From Thalassotalea sp. PP2-459 (GTDB lineage Bacteria; Pseudomonadota; Gammaproteobacteria; Enterobacterales; Alteromonadaceae), in the NCBI RefSeq assembly GCF_001913705.1, contig NZ_MKQD01000085.1:124001-188000 (forward strand): 64,000 nt of DNA. The letters run 5' to 3'. The position numbers and the translations under genes are program-made. This document shows positions 57,234 to 64,000 of the stretch, in pieces; position 1 is the first letter of the stretch; each line of letters opens with the position of its first letter. The notes under the pieces are model-generated. The model saw nothing but the letters and a program-made list of their open reading frames with translations, was not told the DNA's origin and made no database searches.

Positions 57234-58205
57234 ATGTTAACTGACAACTACGGCCGTAGGTTTTATTACCTAAGGCTCTCTATTACTGATGTATGCAACT
57301 TTCGTTGCGATTATTGTTTGCCTGATGGTTATCAATGTGATCACGATCGTGACTTTCTATCGTTAGCTGAAATTCAACGTTTAGCAACGGCTTTTGCTTC
57401 ATTAGGTACAGAAAAAATTCGTATTACCGGCGGTGAGCCCTCATTACGCAAAGATTTACCTCAAATTCTGAAAAGTTGTAAATCTACCCCTGGTATTAAA
57501 AAACTTGCCATCACCACCAACGGCTATAAATTAAACAGTCAAATTCAAGATTGGGTCGACGCTGGATTAGACGCCTTAAATGTCAGTATTGACAGTTTAG
57601 ATCCTCGACTTTTCCAATCAATTACTGGTCACGATAAGCTACAAGAAATACTGTCAGGTATCGATAAAGCGTTAACTCTTGGACTTACCCAAGTGAAAGT
57701 AAATACAGTATTAATGCGACAGTACAACGGCGCAGATATCGATACCTTTTTAAACTTTATCAAAGAAACACCTGTCACACTTCGCTTTATCGAATTGATG
57801 CAAACAGGTGATAACCACACATTCTTTACTGAACAACACGTACAAGGTTCGCGCATAAAACAGCAACTGATACTGGCTGGTTGGCAACCGGTTATTAAAG
57901 AAAAATCATCAGGCCCTGCACAAGAATTTTATCACCCTGACTATCGAGGCAAAATTGGTTTGATCATGCCTTATAGCAAAGACTTTTGTGCTTCTTGCAA
58001 TCGCCTTCGCATTAGTGCGTTAGGAAAATTACATTTATGCTTATTCGCCGATCAAGGTTTATCATTACGAGAGCATCTACAATCAGATGATCAAGCACCG
58101 TTAGTAAACGCCATATCACATTTACTAACAGATAAAAAAGCGACACACTTTTTACAACAGCAGTTAACTGGTGCAACTAAAAATCTTGCGATGTTAGGAG
58201 GATAA
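57234..58205 (+). CDS. moaA: GTP 3',8-cyclase MoaA
   Basis: 323 residues, radical SAM enzyme. The N-terminal cluster motif CNFRCDYC gives C21, C25 and C28; KIRITGGEPSLRKDL follows. The C-terminal cluster cysteines are in DFCASCNRLR and LHLCLF. It catalyses the first step of molybdenum cofactor synthesis with MoaC. GGAAAGG is the ribosome site. It is slightly short of the E. coli length, and its C-terminus ends in GG as usual. Confidence 0.97.
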   Translation: MLTDNYGRRFYYLRLSITDVCNFRCDYCLPDGYQCDHDRDFLSLAEIQRLATAFASLGTEKIRITGGEPSLRKDLPQILKSCKSTPGIKKLAITTNGYKLNSQIQDWVDAGLDALNVSIDSLDPRLFQSITGHDKLQEILSGIDKALTLGLTQVKVNTVLMRQYNGADIDTFLNFIKETPVTLRFIELMQTGDNHTFFTEQHVQGSRIKQQLILAGWQPVIKEKSSGPAQEFYHPDYRGKIGLIMPYSKDFCASCNRLRISALGKLHLCLFADQGLSLREHLQSDDQAPLVNAISHLLTDKKATHFLQQQLTGATKNLAMLGG

Positions 58206-58208
58206 AGC

Positions 58209-58814
58209 ATGCGAAAACCTCTACATTGTTTAGGCGTTGTATTAGCTGGTGGTAAATCTTCTCGAATGGGCAAAGATAAAGCACTACTTTCAGTGAATGG
58301 GGAACGTTTACTCGATCGTTCAGTAACGTTACTCAACAAAGCAGGCGTTGACCAAACTATCATAAGTGGTAATGTTCACGGCGAACAAGACAAACTTGAA
58401 TGTATTGGTCCCCTGGGTGGCATTTATACCGCATTAGTAAAATATCAGCCCCACGCATTATTAATAATTCCGGTAGATTTACCTTTTATAGATCTTACGA
58501 CTTTGCAACACCTAAAAAGTGCAGGACAGCTCTCAAATAAAGCATGTTTTTATCAGCAGCATTATTTACCGCTGTACCTACCTAACAATCACTTTTGTCA
58601 GCGTTTTTTCACTAAAAATATTGCCACGCAAACATCTTTAATCCCTAAAAATAAAACGAATACATACTCGGTACGTTCGATGTTGAACCATTTACCTCAT
58701 CGCGAACTACCCATAAAAAATCCACATGCTTTGTTCAATGCAAATACACCGCAAGATTGGCAACAAGTGGAAGGAAAGTTAGCGAAAAATAGGAGCTATA
58801 ATGTCAAATTCTGA
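58209..58814 (+). CDS. mobA: Molybdenum cofactor guanylyltransferase MobA
   Basis: 201 residues, GVVLAGGKSSRMGKDKALL (GTP-binding loop), LECIGPLGGIYTAL and LLIIPVDLPFI typical of MobA. It adds GMP to the cofactor to form MGD for DMSO-reductase family enzymes. It is three bases after moaA and overlaps moaB by 14 bp. Confidence 0.93.
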   Translation: MRKPLHCLGVVLAGGKSSRMGKDKALLSVNGERLLDRSVTLLNKAGVDQTIISGNVHGEQDKLECIGPLGGIYTALVKYQPHALLIIPVDLPFIDLTTLQHLKSAGQLSNKACFYQQHYLPLYLPNNHFCQRFFTKNIATQTSLIPKNKTNTYSVRSMLNHLPHRELPIKNPHALFNANTPQDWQQVEGKLAKNRSYNVKF

Positions 58815-59358
58815 TCATGCAACAAACATCTTTACTTCACTAAAAATCGCCGTATTAACCGTATCAGACACACGAGATGAATCAACGGATTCTTCTGGTA
58901 AAGCCCTTGTAGAACGTGCTGACAATGCAGGTCATCAAGTTGTTGAAAAAGCCATTGTAAAAGATGATGTTTATCAATTAAGAGCTATCGTATCGAAATG
59001 GATTGCTGATGATAATATCAATGTTGTTATTAGTACCGGTGGTACAGGGTTCACCGATAGAGACAATACTCCAGAAGCATTACTGCCATTATTTGATAAA
59101 AATATTGAAGGCTTTGGTGAAATTTTCCGTGCTATTTCGTTTGATGAAATTGGCACCTCAACTATACAGTCTCGTGCATTAGGAGGGATTGCTAATCATA
59201 CCGTTATTTTATGTGTACCGGGCTCTACTAATGCATGTAAAACAGCATGGGATAAGTTAATTGCTGAACAGCTCAATTCACAGCATAAACCTTGTAATTT
59301 CGTGCCGCATTTAAATTTATCAACACAAGCATGTACAACAAGAGACAAAAATGAATAA
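58801..59358 (+). CDS. moaB: Molybdopterin adenylyltransferase MoaB
   Basis: 185 residues, with [41 protein letters not shown] and [17 protein letters not shown], the MoaB/MogA fold. It adenylylates molybdopterin or acts in that role. AGGAGC precedes the ATG inside mobA; it overlaps moaC by 8 bp. Confidence 0.94.
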   Translation: MSNSDHATNIFTSLKIAVLTVSDTRDESTDSSGKALVERADNAGHQVVEKAIVKDDVYQLRAIVSKWIADDNINVVISTGGTGFTDRDNTPEALLPLFDKNIEGFGEIFRAISFDEIGTSTIQSRALGGIANHTVILCVPGSTNACKTAWDKLIAEQLNSQHKPCNFVPHLNLSTQACTTRDKNE

Positions 59359-59857
59359 TTCACCAGCCAATATTTTAAGCCATATCAATCAGCAAGGTGA
59401 CGCCAACATGGTTGATGTTACCGATAAAGCAACCACTGCACGAGTTGCTATAGCTGAAGGTTTTATCAAAATGACCAGCGAAACACTCACATTAATCACC
59501 CAAGGTGATAATAAAAAAGGTGATGTGTTATCGGTTGCGCGTATTGCCGGTATTCAGGCAGCAAAAAAGTGCAGTGATTTGATCCCATTATGTCACCCTT
59601 TAATGTTAACAAAAGTTCAAGTGGATTTTACCCTTGATGAAGTTAACGCTTGTATACGTGTTGAAAGTCTTTGCAAACTTTCAGGACAAACAGGCGTTGA
59701 AATGGAAGCATTAACGGCAGTATCAGTTGCCTGCTTAACGTTGTTTGATATGTGTAAAGCCGCTGATCCAGCCATGGAAATTTTTGGTATAAAAGTATTA
59801 AGTAAAACAGGTGGAAAGTCAGGGCATTGGCAAACGCATTCCAAGGATAGCTTATGA
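59351..59857 (+). CDS. moaC: Cyclic pyranopterin monophosphate synthase MoaC
   Basis: 168 residues: [38 protein letters not shown] and [13 protein letters not shown] are MoaC signatures. With MoaA it makes cPMP from GTP. It overlaps moaD at ATGA. Confidence 0.96.
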   Translation: MNNSPANILSHINQQGDANMVDVTDKATTARVAIAEGFIKMTSETLTLITQGDNKKGDVLSVARIAGIQAAKKCSDLIPLCHPLMLTKVQVDFTLDEVNACIRVESLCKLSGQTGVEMEALTAVSVACLTLFDMCKAADPAMEIFGIKVLSKTGGKSGHWQTHSKDSL

Positions 59858-60099
59858 TCAAAGTTTTATTTTTTGCTACTTTACGCGAGCAATTATCTTG
59901 TCACGAACTTGAAGTTAGCGCTGATAACATCAATACTGTTTCAGCATTACTTTCACACTTATGCAGCCAGTCTACTGATTGGCAACAAGCCCTTTCAACC
60001 AATATATTATGTGCAGTAAACCAACAAATGGCAGATCCTCAACACATTATTAATGATGGCGATGAAATTGCTTTCTTTCCGCCCGTTACAGGAGGTTAG
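59854..60099 (+). CDS. moaD: Molybdopterin synthase sulfur carrier subunit MoaD
   Basis: 81 residues, beta-grasp ubiquitin-like, ending in the required C-terminal GG (FFPPVTGG) that becomes a thiocarboxylate. It carries sulfur to MoaE. The start shares the moaC stop (4-bp overlap). Confidence 0.95.
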   Translation: MIKVLFFATLREQLSCHELEVSADNINTVSALLSHLCSQSTDWQQALSTNILCAVNQQMADPQHIINDGDEIAFFPPVTGG

Positions 60100-60100
60100 C

Positions 60101-60562
60101 ATGTCAGATAACTCCACAATAAGTATTCAATCAATTGATTTTAACCTAGCTGTTGAATACAACAAGTTGCACCTCAATAACGATGAAGACGGAGCTGTTG
60201 CCACCTTTTGTGGAAAAGTACGTAATAATAATTTAAAGAAACAAGTCATCGGTTTATATCTTGAACATTACCCAGGAATGACAGAAAAACAACTTGCAGA
60301 TATTATTACAACGGCTCGAGCACGCTGGTCTATTGGTCGTATAAATGTCATTCACCGTATTGGCCAGTTAGCGGTTGGCGAGCAAATTGTTTTTGTTGGT
60401 GTTTCAAGCAAACATAGGCAAGATGCGTTTGCCGCGTGTGAATTCATCATGGATCACCTTAAAGTCAAAGCCACCTTTTGGAAAAAAGAACTAACCGCTG
60501 ACGGTGAAAATAATTGGTTAGCGGCAAAAGAAACGGATCAACAAAAAGCCAATACCTGGTAA
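60101..60562 (+). CDS. moaE: Molybdopterin synthase catalytic subunit MoaE
   Basis: 153 residues, with GAVATFCGKVRNNN, LYLEHYPGMTEKQL, HRIGQLAVGEQIVFV, SKHRQDAFAACEFIMDHLK and the catalytic Lys in FWKKE. It dithiolates cPMP with MoaD. The ATG at 60101 is two bases after moaD and has AGGAGG upstream; longer in-frame starts were rejected. Confidence 0.96.
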   Translation: MSDNSTISIQSIDFNLAVEYNKLHLNNDEDGAVATFCGKVRNNNLKKQVIGLYLEHYPGMTEKQLADIITTARARWSIGRINVIHRIGQLAVGEQIVFVGVSSKHRQDAFAACEFIMDHLKVKATFWKKELTADGENNWLAAKETDQQKANTW

Positions 60563-60582
60563 ATAACTCATCTGGAAATGCA

Positions 60583-61332
60583 ATGTTAACTACATCAGAG
60601 AAACTACGTTATAGTCGTCAAATTATGGTAAATAAAATTGGCGAGTCCGGACAGTTGGCGCTTCGAAATGCCACTGTGTTAATTGTTGGTATGGGTGGAT
60701 TAGGCAACCCCGTAGCGATGTATTTAGCTGCTGCTGGTATAGGAAAACTGATTATTGCAGATGGAGACTCTGTTGACATAACTAATCTACAGCGACAAAT
60801 ATTATTCAATCAGCAAGATATTGATCACAATAAAGCTGATACCGCTGCCGAAAAGCTAGTGTTAAATAACCCCGATGTAGAAATAGAAGTCGTTGACGAA
60901 ATGCTAGATGATGAATTAGCGCAGTATTATGTACAACAAGCTGATTTGGTCGTTGATTGTTGCGATAACATTGCGACACGATATTTAATGAACAAAACCT
61001 GTGTTGAATATAATAAACCTTTTATTGTCGGAGCTGCCACGGGCTTTAATGGTCAACAATTAACCATCGTTCCTAATATAAAAGATGCCGCTTGTTATCA
61101 ATGTGTTTTTCCCAAAAGTGAACATGCTCCAGAAAATAATTGTCAAACCGTAGGTGTTATAGGCCCCGTACTTGCGGTAATTGCGGGAACTCAAGCCATT
61201 GATGCAATAAAATTACTTGTTGGTATTGAACATTCAAATAATATATTAGCCTTGTATGATGGTTTACATCAACATTGGCAGCATATTTATGTGAAAAAGC
61301 AAATCAATTGTCCTGTGTGTGGTAGTGCATAG
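60583..61332 (+). CDS. moeB: Molybdopterin-synthase adenylyltransferase MoeB
   Basis: 249 residues, ThiF/E1-like. The nucleotide motif is VGMGGLGNPVAMYLAAAG, with RQIMVNKIG and a zinc-binding pair CYQC / CPVC. It activates the MoaD C-terminus. The ATG at 60583 has a TGGAA site. It is the last gene of the moa operon and completes the pathway to MGD here. Confidence 0.95.
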   Translation: MLTTSEKLRYSRQIMVNKIGESGQLALRNATVLIVGMGGLGNPVAMYLAAAGIGKLIIADGDSVDITNLQRQILFNQQDIDHNKADTAAEKLVLNNPDVEIEVVDEMLDDELAQYYVQQADLVVDCCDNIATRYLMNKTCVEYNKPFIVGAATGFNGQQLTIVPNIKDAACYQCVFPKSEHAPENNCQTVGVIGPVLAVIAGTQAIDAIKLLVGIEHSNNILALYDGLHQHWQHIYVKKQINCPVCGSA

Positions 61333-61334
61333 CA

Positions 61335-61362
61335 AAAAGCCCTTAAACAAGGGCTTCTTTTG
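61335..61362. terminator. Bidirectional terminator between moeB and rmf
   Basis: AAAGCCCTT-AAAC-AAGGGCTTCTTTT, between convergent genes. Confidence 0.88.
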
Positions 61363-61381
61363 TGTGTTCTTACGAATCGCG

Positions 61382-61555
61382 CTACCTAAATAACCCCGCA
61401 TTTTTATCTGACATTGCTTCACGCCAACCACCTAACCATTCAGACTTTGCATTAGTATTCTGATAAGGACAATTTTCTCTATTTTTACCAGAAACGCCAG
61501 CTTGGTAACCATTAGAATATGCTCTATCTAAACGATCTCTTTTTTGTCTTCTCAT
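61382..61555 (-). CDS. rmf: Ribosome modulation factor RMF
   Basis: 57 residues, MRRQKRDRLDRAYSNGYQAG, CPYQNTNAKSEWLGGWREAM, a clear RMF. It dimerises ribosomes into inactive 100S particles in stationary phase. The ATG at 61555 has GGAGA upstream; a longer in-frame start was rejected. Confidence 0.95.
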   Translation of the reverse strand: MRRQKRDRLDRAYSNGYQAGVSGKNRENCPYQNTNAKSEWLGGWREAMSDKNAGLFR

Positions 61556-61834
61556 GAAATGAATCTCCATAACCATTTGAAATTTATGATTTTATAGAAC
61601 TTCTCTAATTGATAATAAATATCAATCAACCACTTCATTTAAGAATATTTACCTTTTTATTGCAAGTATAGAAATGTCATTAAATCGTCATAAAATCGTG
61701 CGAAACTGAATAATTTTCATGCCAATTTTTAGGTCAAAAGATAACCACCTGAAATTCATTCTGTTATTTATTTTCTGTTAGATCGTTAAGAAATTAAAAA
61801 AAAATTTATATAAAAACTTCATTTAAAAATAACA
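61556..61834. other. Non-coding region between rmf and the MITE-like element
   Basis: 279 bp, AT-rich. It should contain the rmf promoter (minus strand), which I cannot assign. No gene is seen. Confidence 0.4.
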
Positions 61835-62101
61835 AGAGCGTGTTGATCTTTGCTGTTTAAATTTTGTTCAAATTAAACGTCTTCTGATCGCGGCACTTGG
61901 ATTATTGCATAGTCATTCTATGGTTAATTCAAGTAACAAAGAGCAGGGGGCGTTTAGTTGAATCCTTCGGGCTGCATCAGTTTGGCATTTCTCCTGTGTT
62001 AACGCTTGACTGGAGTAGAATAACTTCACGGCGCAATTGTTGCCTTGTATAAATACCAAACAAATTACAGCAAATGTAAACATGAAAGATCAACACGCTC
62101 T
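61835..62101. mobile_element. MITE-like non-autonomous element, 267 bp
   Basis: Ends carry a perfect 17-bp inverted repeat, AGAGCGTGTTGATCTTT at 61835-61851 and its complement at 62085-62101. The similarity extends to about 30 bp with few mismatches (TGTTTAAATTT versus TGTTTACATTT). The interior has no transposase and no open frame of note. No clear target duplication is visible. It ends two bases before the stop of the DUF3820 gene. The family of the parent insertion sequence is not known to me. Confidence 0.7.
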
Positions 62102-62103
62102 AA

Positions 62104-62325
62104 TCATTCCCCTTTCAATAACGGTGTTAACATTCCTTCTAATCCATTCAATTTAATTTCATAAACTAACGCTAATTGCTCGCCTAATTTCCCTTCAGGA
62201 AAACCTTTTCCATGAAACCAAACCAGATAAGGTTCTGGTAATTGTAACAGCTTGCGGCCTGCATATTTACCAAATGGCATGGTTTGATTAATTGCCGCAA
62301 TCATCGCTTGTTGATCAAGTTGCAT
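62104..62325 (-). CDS. DUF3820 family protein
   Basis: 73 residues: MPFGKYAGRKLLQLPEPYLVWFHGKGFPEGKLGEQ is the conserved DUF3820 core. The family is small and of unknown function, related to putative quorum-sensing-regulated factors. The stop codon is two bases from the mobile element end, but the C-terminus looks complete. Confidence 0.88.
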   Translation of the reverse strand: MQLDQQAMIAAINQTMPFGKYAGRKLLQLPEPYLVWFHGKGFPEGKLGEQLALVYEIKLNGLEGMLTPLLKGE

Positions 62326-62619
62326 TATTTACCATCTTGTCATGTAAACATGAAAAGTATCATACACGCTTCAGCTATTTATGTGCGTCTTGCTTTCATT
62401 TTTTTGTCATAAACAGAGTAAGTATCAAGTTTAAAATCTTTAGAGAAAAATCAACACTGTAGGAAATCATCCATAGTTACAGGGTGTCTCAGTTTGAATA
62501 GCGTCATAAAAGTTTCATCATTGTTCACTAAAAGCTCGTCTTTAGTGACATAAATTTGTCATATCCACCACTTATAATCGCCGCGAATTATCACATTAAC
62601 CAACAGACAGGGAACTTCA
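62326..62619. other. 294-bp divergent intergenic region
   Basis: Lies between the DUF3820 and DUF3083-like genes. No motif is convincing; promoters for both are expected. Confidence 0.35.
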
Positions 62620-63732
62620 ATGTCTATAGTCCGTAAACGCAGTGCATCACACAAAGCTTTTATTCCTGCTAACGCGAGAGATAACCAATATATTTTAGCA
62701 GAATTTCCAATCAGCAATGAGCTACTGAATAAAATAAGCCCAACACTTAACGAATCAAATCAACAGGCCTATTTTCAGTTTTATCAAAGCATGTCTCAGT
62801 TATTGTTTACCCTTTGTAATGACTTTGCCATTAAAAATTGTGTATTTGTTGCTAATGATAAATTAGTACGTGTACGTTACAGCCAAGAAGTACATCAATG
62901 GCAAACAGGTCAGCAAATTCTTTTCTATTATGATCCAAACATTCATGAATTACAGAATACATTTTTTGATGCCAATGTACGCGCAAAAAAAATAACGCTT
63001 TTGTTTCTCGCTCAAGGCGATGAAATCAGACAAAATGCTGCTGAATTTCACCAAAAGGTGCTTAAAGTTCTGTTGTGTTATCAACAGCAAATAGCCTTAC
63101 CTGCCAAAGACATTCGAATTCGAGATCACCAACACATCACCTATGACATATTCGCTCGAAATAAGGGATGTACAGGTGTTACAGCACATAAATTGCGTAC
63201 CATAGTTCAACGCTATGCTAACCAAGGGACTAAAATCCCTGATGATTGCTCTAACATTACTTATGCGGTTATTAACTTAGCAATCAATAATCGATTACTT
63301 AATATGGTTGAAATCGATCCTCAGTCGATTGATCCCTATAATCCGTTATATACATTTTTAACCGATACTTTTTCGCTTGTAGCAAAAAGATTTAATTTAA
63401 ATAACGGTGCGCTGATCGCAAATGGGCTAGTACCTATTGTTAGATATAGCGAGCACGAAACGGTTTCAACGATTGGTGAATTACAAATGCTGGGCTACAA
63501 CCCTGAAAACAGTCCTTGTGGCATCATAAGTAAGTGGCAAGCCGATCAACTAACCGACAACATACAACTTATTTTTGTTGCGACCCGCGATAACCGTAGT
63601 GATCATGGCTATGGTCGATTTCTTAATCAAATAGAACAAGCAACGCGGTTATTAGCAACAGAGTTAGAACTTCCCCAAGAAAAAGAAGAGTTAACCGTGA
63701 GGTTTCATCAGCATATTGCATATAACATTTAG
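62620..63732 (+). CDS. DUF3083-like conserved protein of unknown function
   Basis: 370 residues, soluble, no signal peptide or membrane helix. It appears to contain two similar halves, each with a RVRYSQ/PIVRYSE-like strand and an ITLLFLAQGDE/QLIFVATRDN-like strand. It resembles the DUF3083 family of Alteromonadales; function unknown. GGGAAC precedes the ATG. It is transcribed toward msrA. Confidence 0.65.
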   Translation: MSIVRKRSASHKAFIPANARDNQYILAEFPISNELLNKISPTLNESNQQAYFQFYQSMSQLLFTLCNDFAIKNCVFVANDKLVRVRYSQEVHQWQTGQQILFYYDPNIHELQNTFFDANVRAKKITLLFLAQGDEIRQNAAEFHQKVLKVLLCYQQQIALPAKDIRIRDHQHITYDIFARNKGCTGVTAHKLRTIVQRYANQGTKIPDDCSNITYAVINLAINNRLLNMVEIDPQSIDPYNPLYTFLTDTFSLVAKRFNLNNGALIANGLVPIVRYSEHETVSTIGELQMLGYNPENSPCGIISKWQADQLTDNIQLIFVATRDNRSDHGYGRFLNQIEQATRLLATELELPQEKEELTVRFHQHIAYNI

Positions 63733-63812
63733 TTATAAAACTTGGTACTGTTCAACCCTGTGAACCACGATATAATGTGTTTCTATACTTCATCTGATTG
63801 TAGGGTGTACTC

Positions 63813-64000
63813 ATGGCATCGACTATTGAAAAAACAACGTTAGCCGGAGGCTGCTTTTGGTGTATCGAAGCAGCTTTTAATAGTTTACAGGGAATTTTAA
63901 GCGCCGAGTCTGGTTATATGGGCGGACATACTGATTCTCCTACCTACAAAATGGTGTGTGAAGGAAATTCTGGGCACGCAGAAGTTGTTCAATTAACTTA
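63813..64000 (+). CDS. msrA: Peptide methionine sulfoxide reductase MsrA (5' part)
   Basis: First 62 codons; the gene runs off the window. TTLAGGCFWCIEAAF contains the catalytic Cys of the GCFWC motif, followed by VESGYMGGH-like and YKMVCEGNSGHAEVV. It reduces methionine-S-sulfoxide. TAGGGTG precedes the ATG. Confidence 0.95.
   Translation, partial: MASTIEKTTLAGGCFWCIEAAFNSLQGILSAESGYMGGHTDSPTYKMVCEGNSGHAEVVQLT

Noticed and set aside
62308-62619. Possible regulatory RNA upstream of the DUF3083-like gene
   Set aside because: No stable hairpin or conserved motif could be pointed to.
1-64000. CRISPR arrays, rRNA, prophage or toxin-antitoxin pairs
   Set aside because: No regularly spaced direct repeats, rRNA-like sequence, phage structural genes or antitoxin-toxin gene pairs were seen on either strand.

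Overview
The window is AT-rich DNA from a marine gammaproteobacterium. Gene content and order (FlrABC polar-flagellar hierarchy, flgAMN-flgPO-flgT, tkt-epd-pgk-fba, and small families typical of Alteromonadales) suggest a Colwellia- or Thalassotalea-like member of the Alteromonadales. This placement is inferred from protein flavour and synteny, not from a search.

About 45 kb is a polar flagellum and chemotaxis locus. From left to right, all on the minus strand, come fliK (cut by the window edge), fliJIHGFE and the regulators flrC, flrB and flrA. A plus-strand block (12.5-23.1 kb) interrupts this run. It holds two DUF115/Maf-type proteins, a 57-codon small gene, a B12-binding radical SAM enzyme and the nonulosonic (legionaminic-type) acid genes legB, legG, legI, ptmE and legF. 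This is best read as a flagellin glycosylation island. The aminotransferase (LegC) and N-acetyltransferase (LegH) steps are absent from it. The minus-strand flagellar genes then resume: fliT-like, fliS, fliD, flaG, two flagellins, flgLKJIHGFEDCB, cheR and cheV. Divergent flgA-flgM-flgN, flgP-flgO and flgT (outer-membrane H-ring) follow.

Regulatory sites support a staged hierarchy. Good sigma-54 sites (TGGC-N8/9-GC type) precede fliE, flrB, flgF, flgO and the flgL-proximal flagellin, with a weaker one before flgB. Sigma-28 sites precede the other flagellin and flgM. One flagellin is therefore in the FlrC/sigma-54 class and the other in the FliA/sigma-28 class.

From 44.9 to 47.5 kb there is a looser region: a decayed tRNA-Arg(TCT)-like remnant, a lone Gfo/Idh/MocA oxidoreductase, a degenerate element end, an intact tRNA-Arg(CCT), a second decayed tRNA-Arg(CCT)-like copy, a complex hairpin and a 44-codon gene for a small secreted or membrane peptide. 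It looks like a tRNA-linked insertion hotspot.

The rest is housekeeping. It comprises tkt-epd-pgk-fba for central carbon metabolism, mscS with a DUF481 outer-membrane protein, and an alpha/beta hydrolase with moeA. Divergent from moeA is a molybdenum-cofactor operon, moaA-mobA-moaB-moaC-moaD-moaE-moeB, with a candidate Moco riboswitch leader. Then come rmf, a 267-bp MITE-like element next to a DUF3820 gene, a DUF3083-like gene and the start of msrA.
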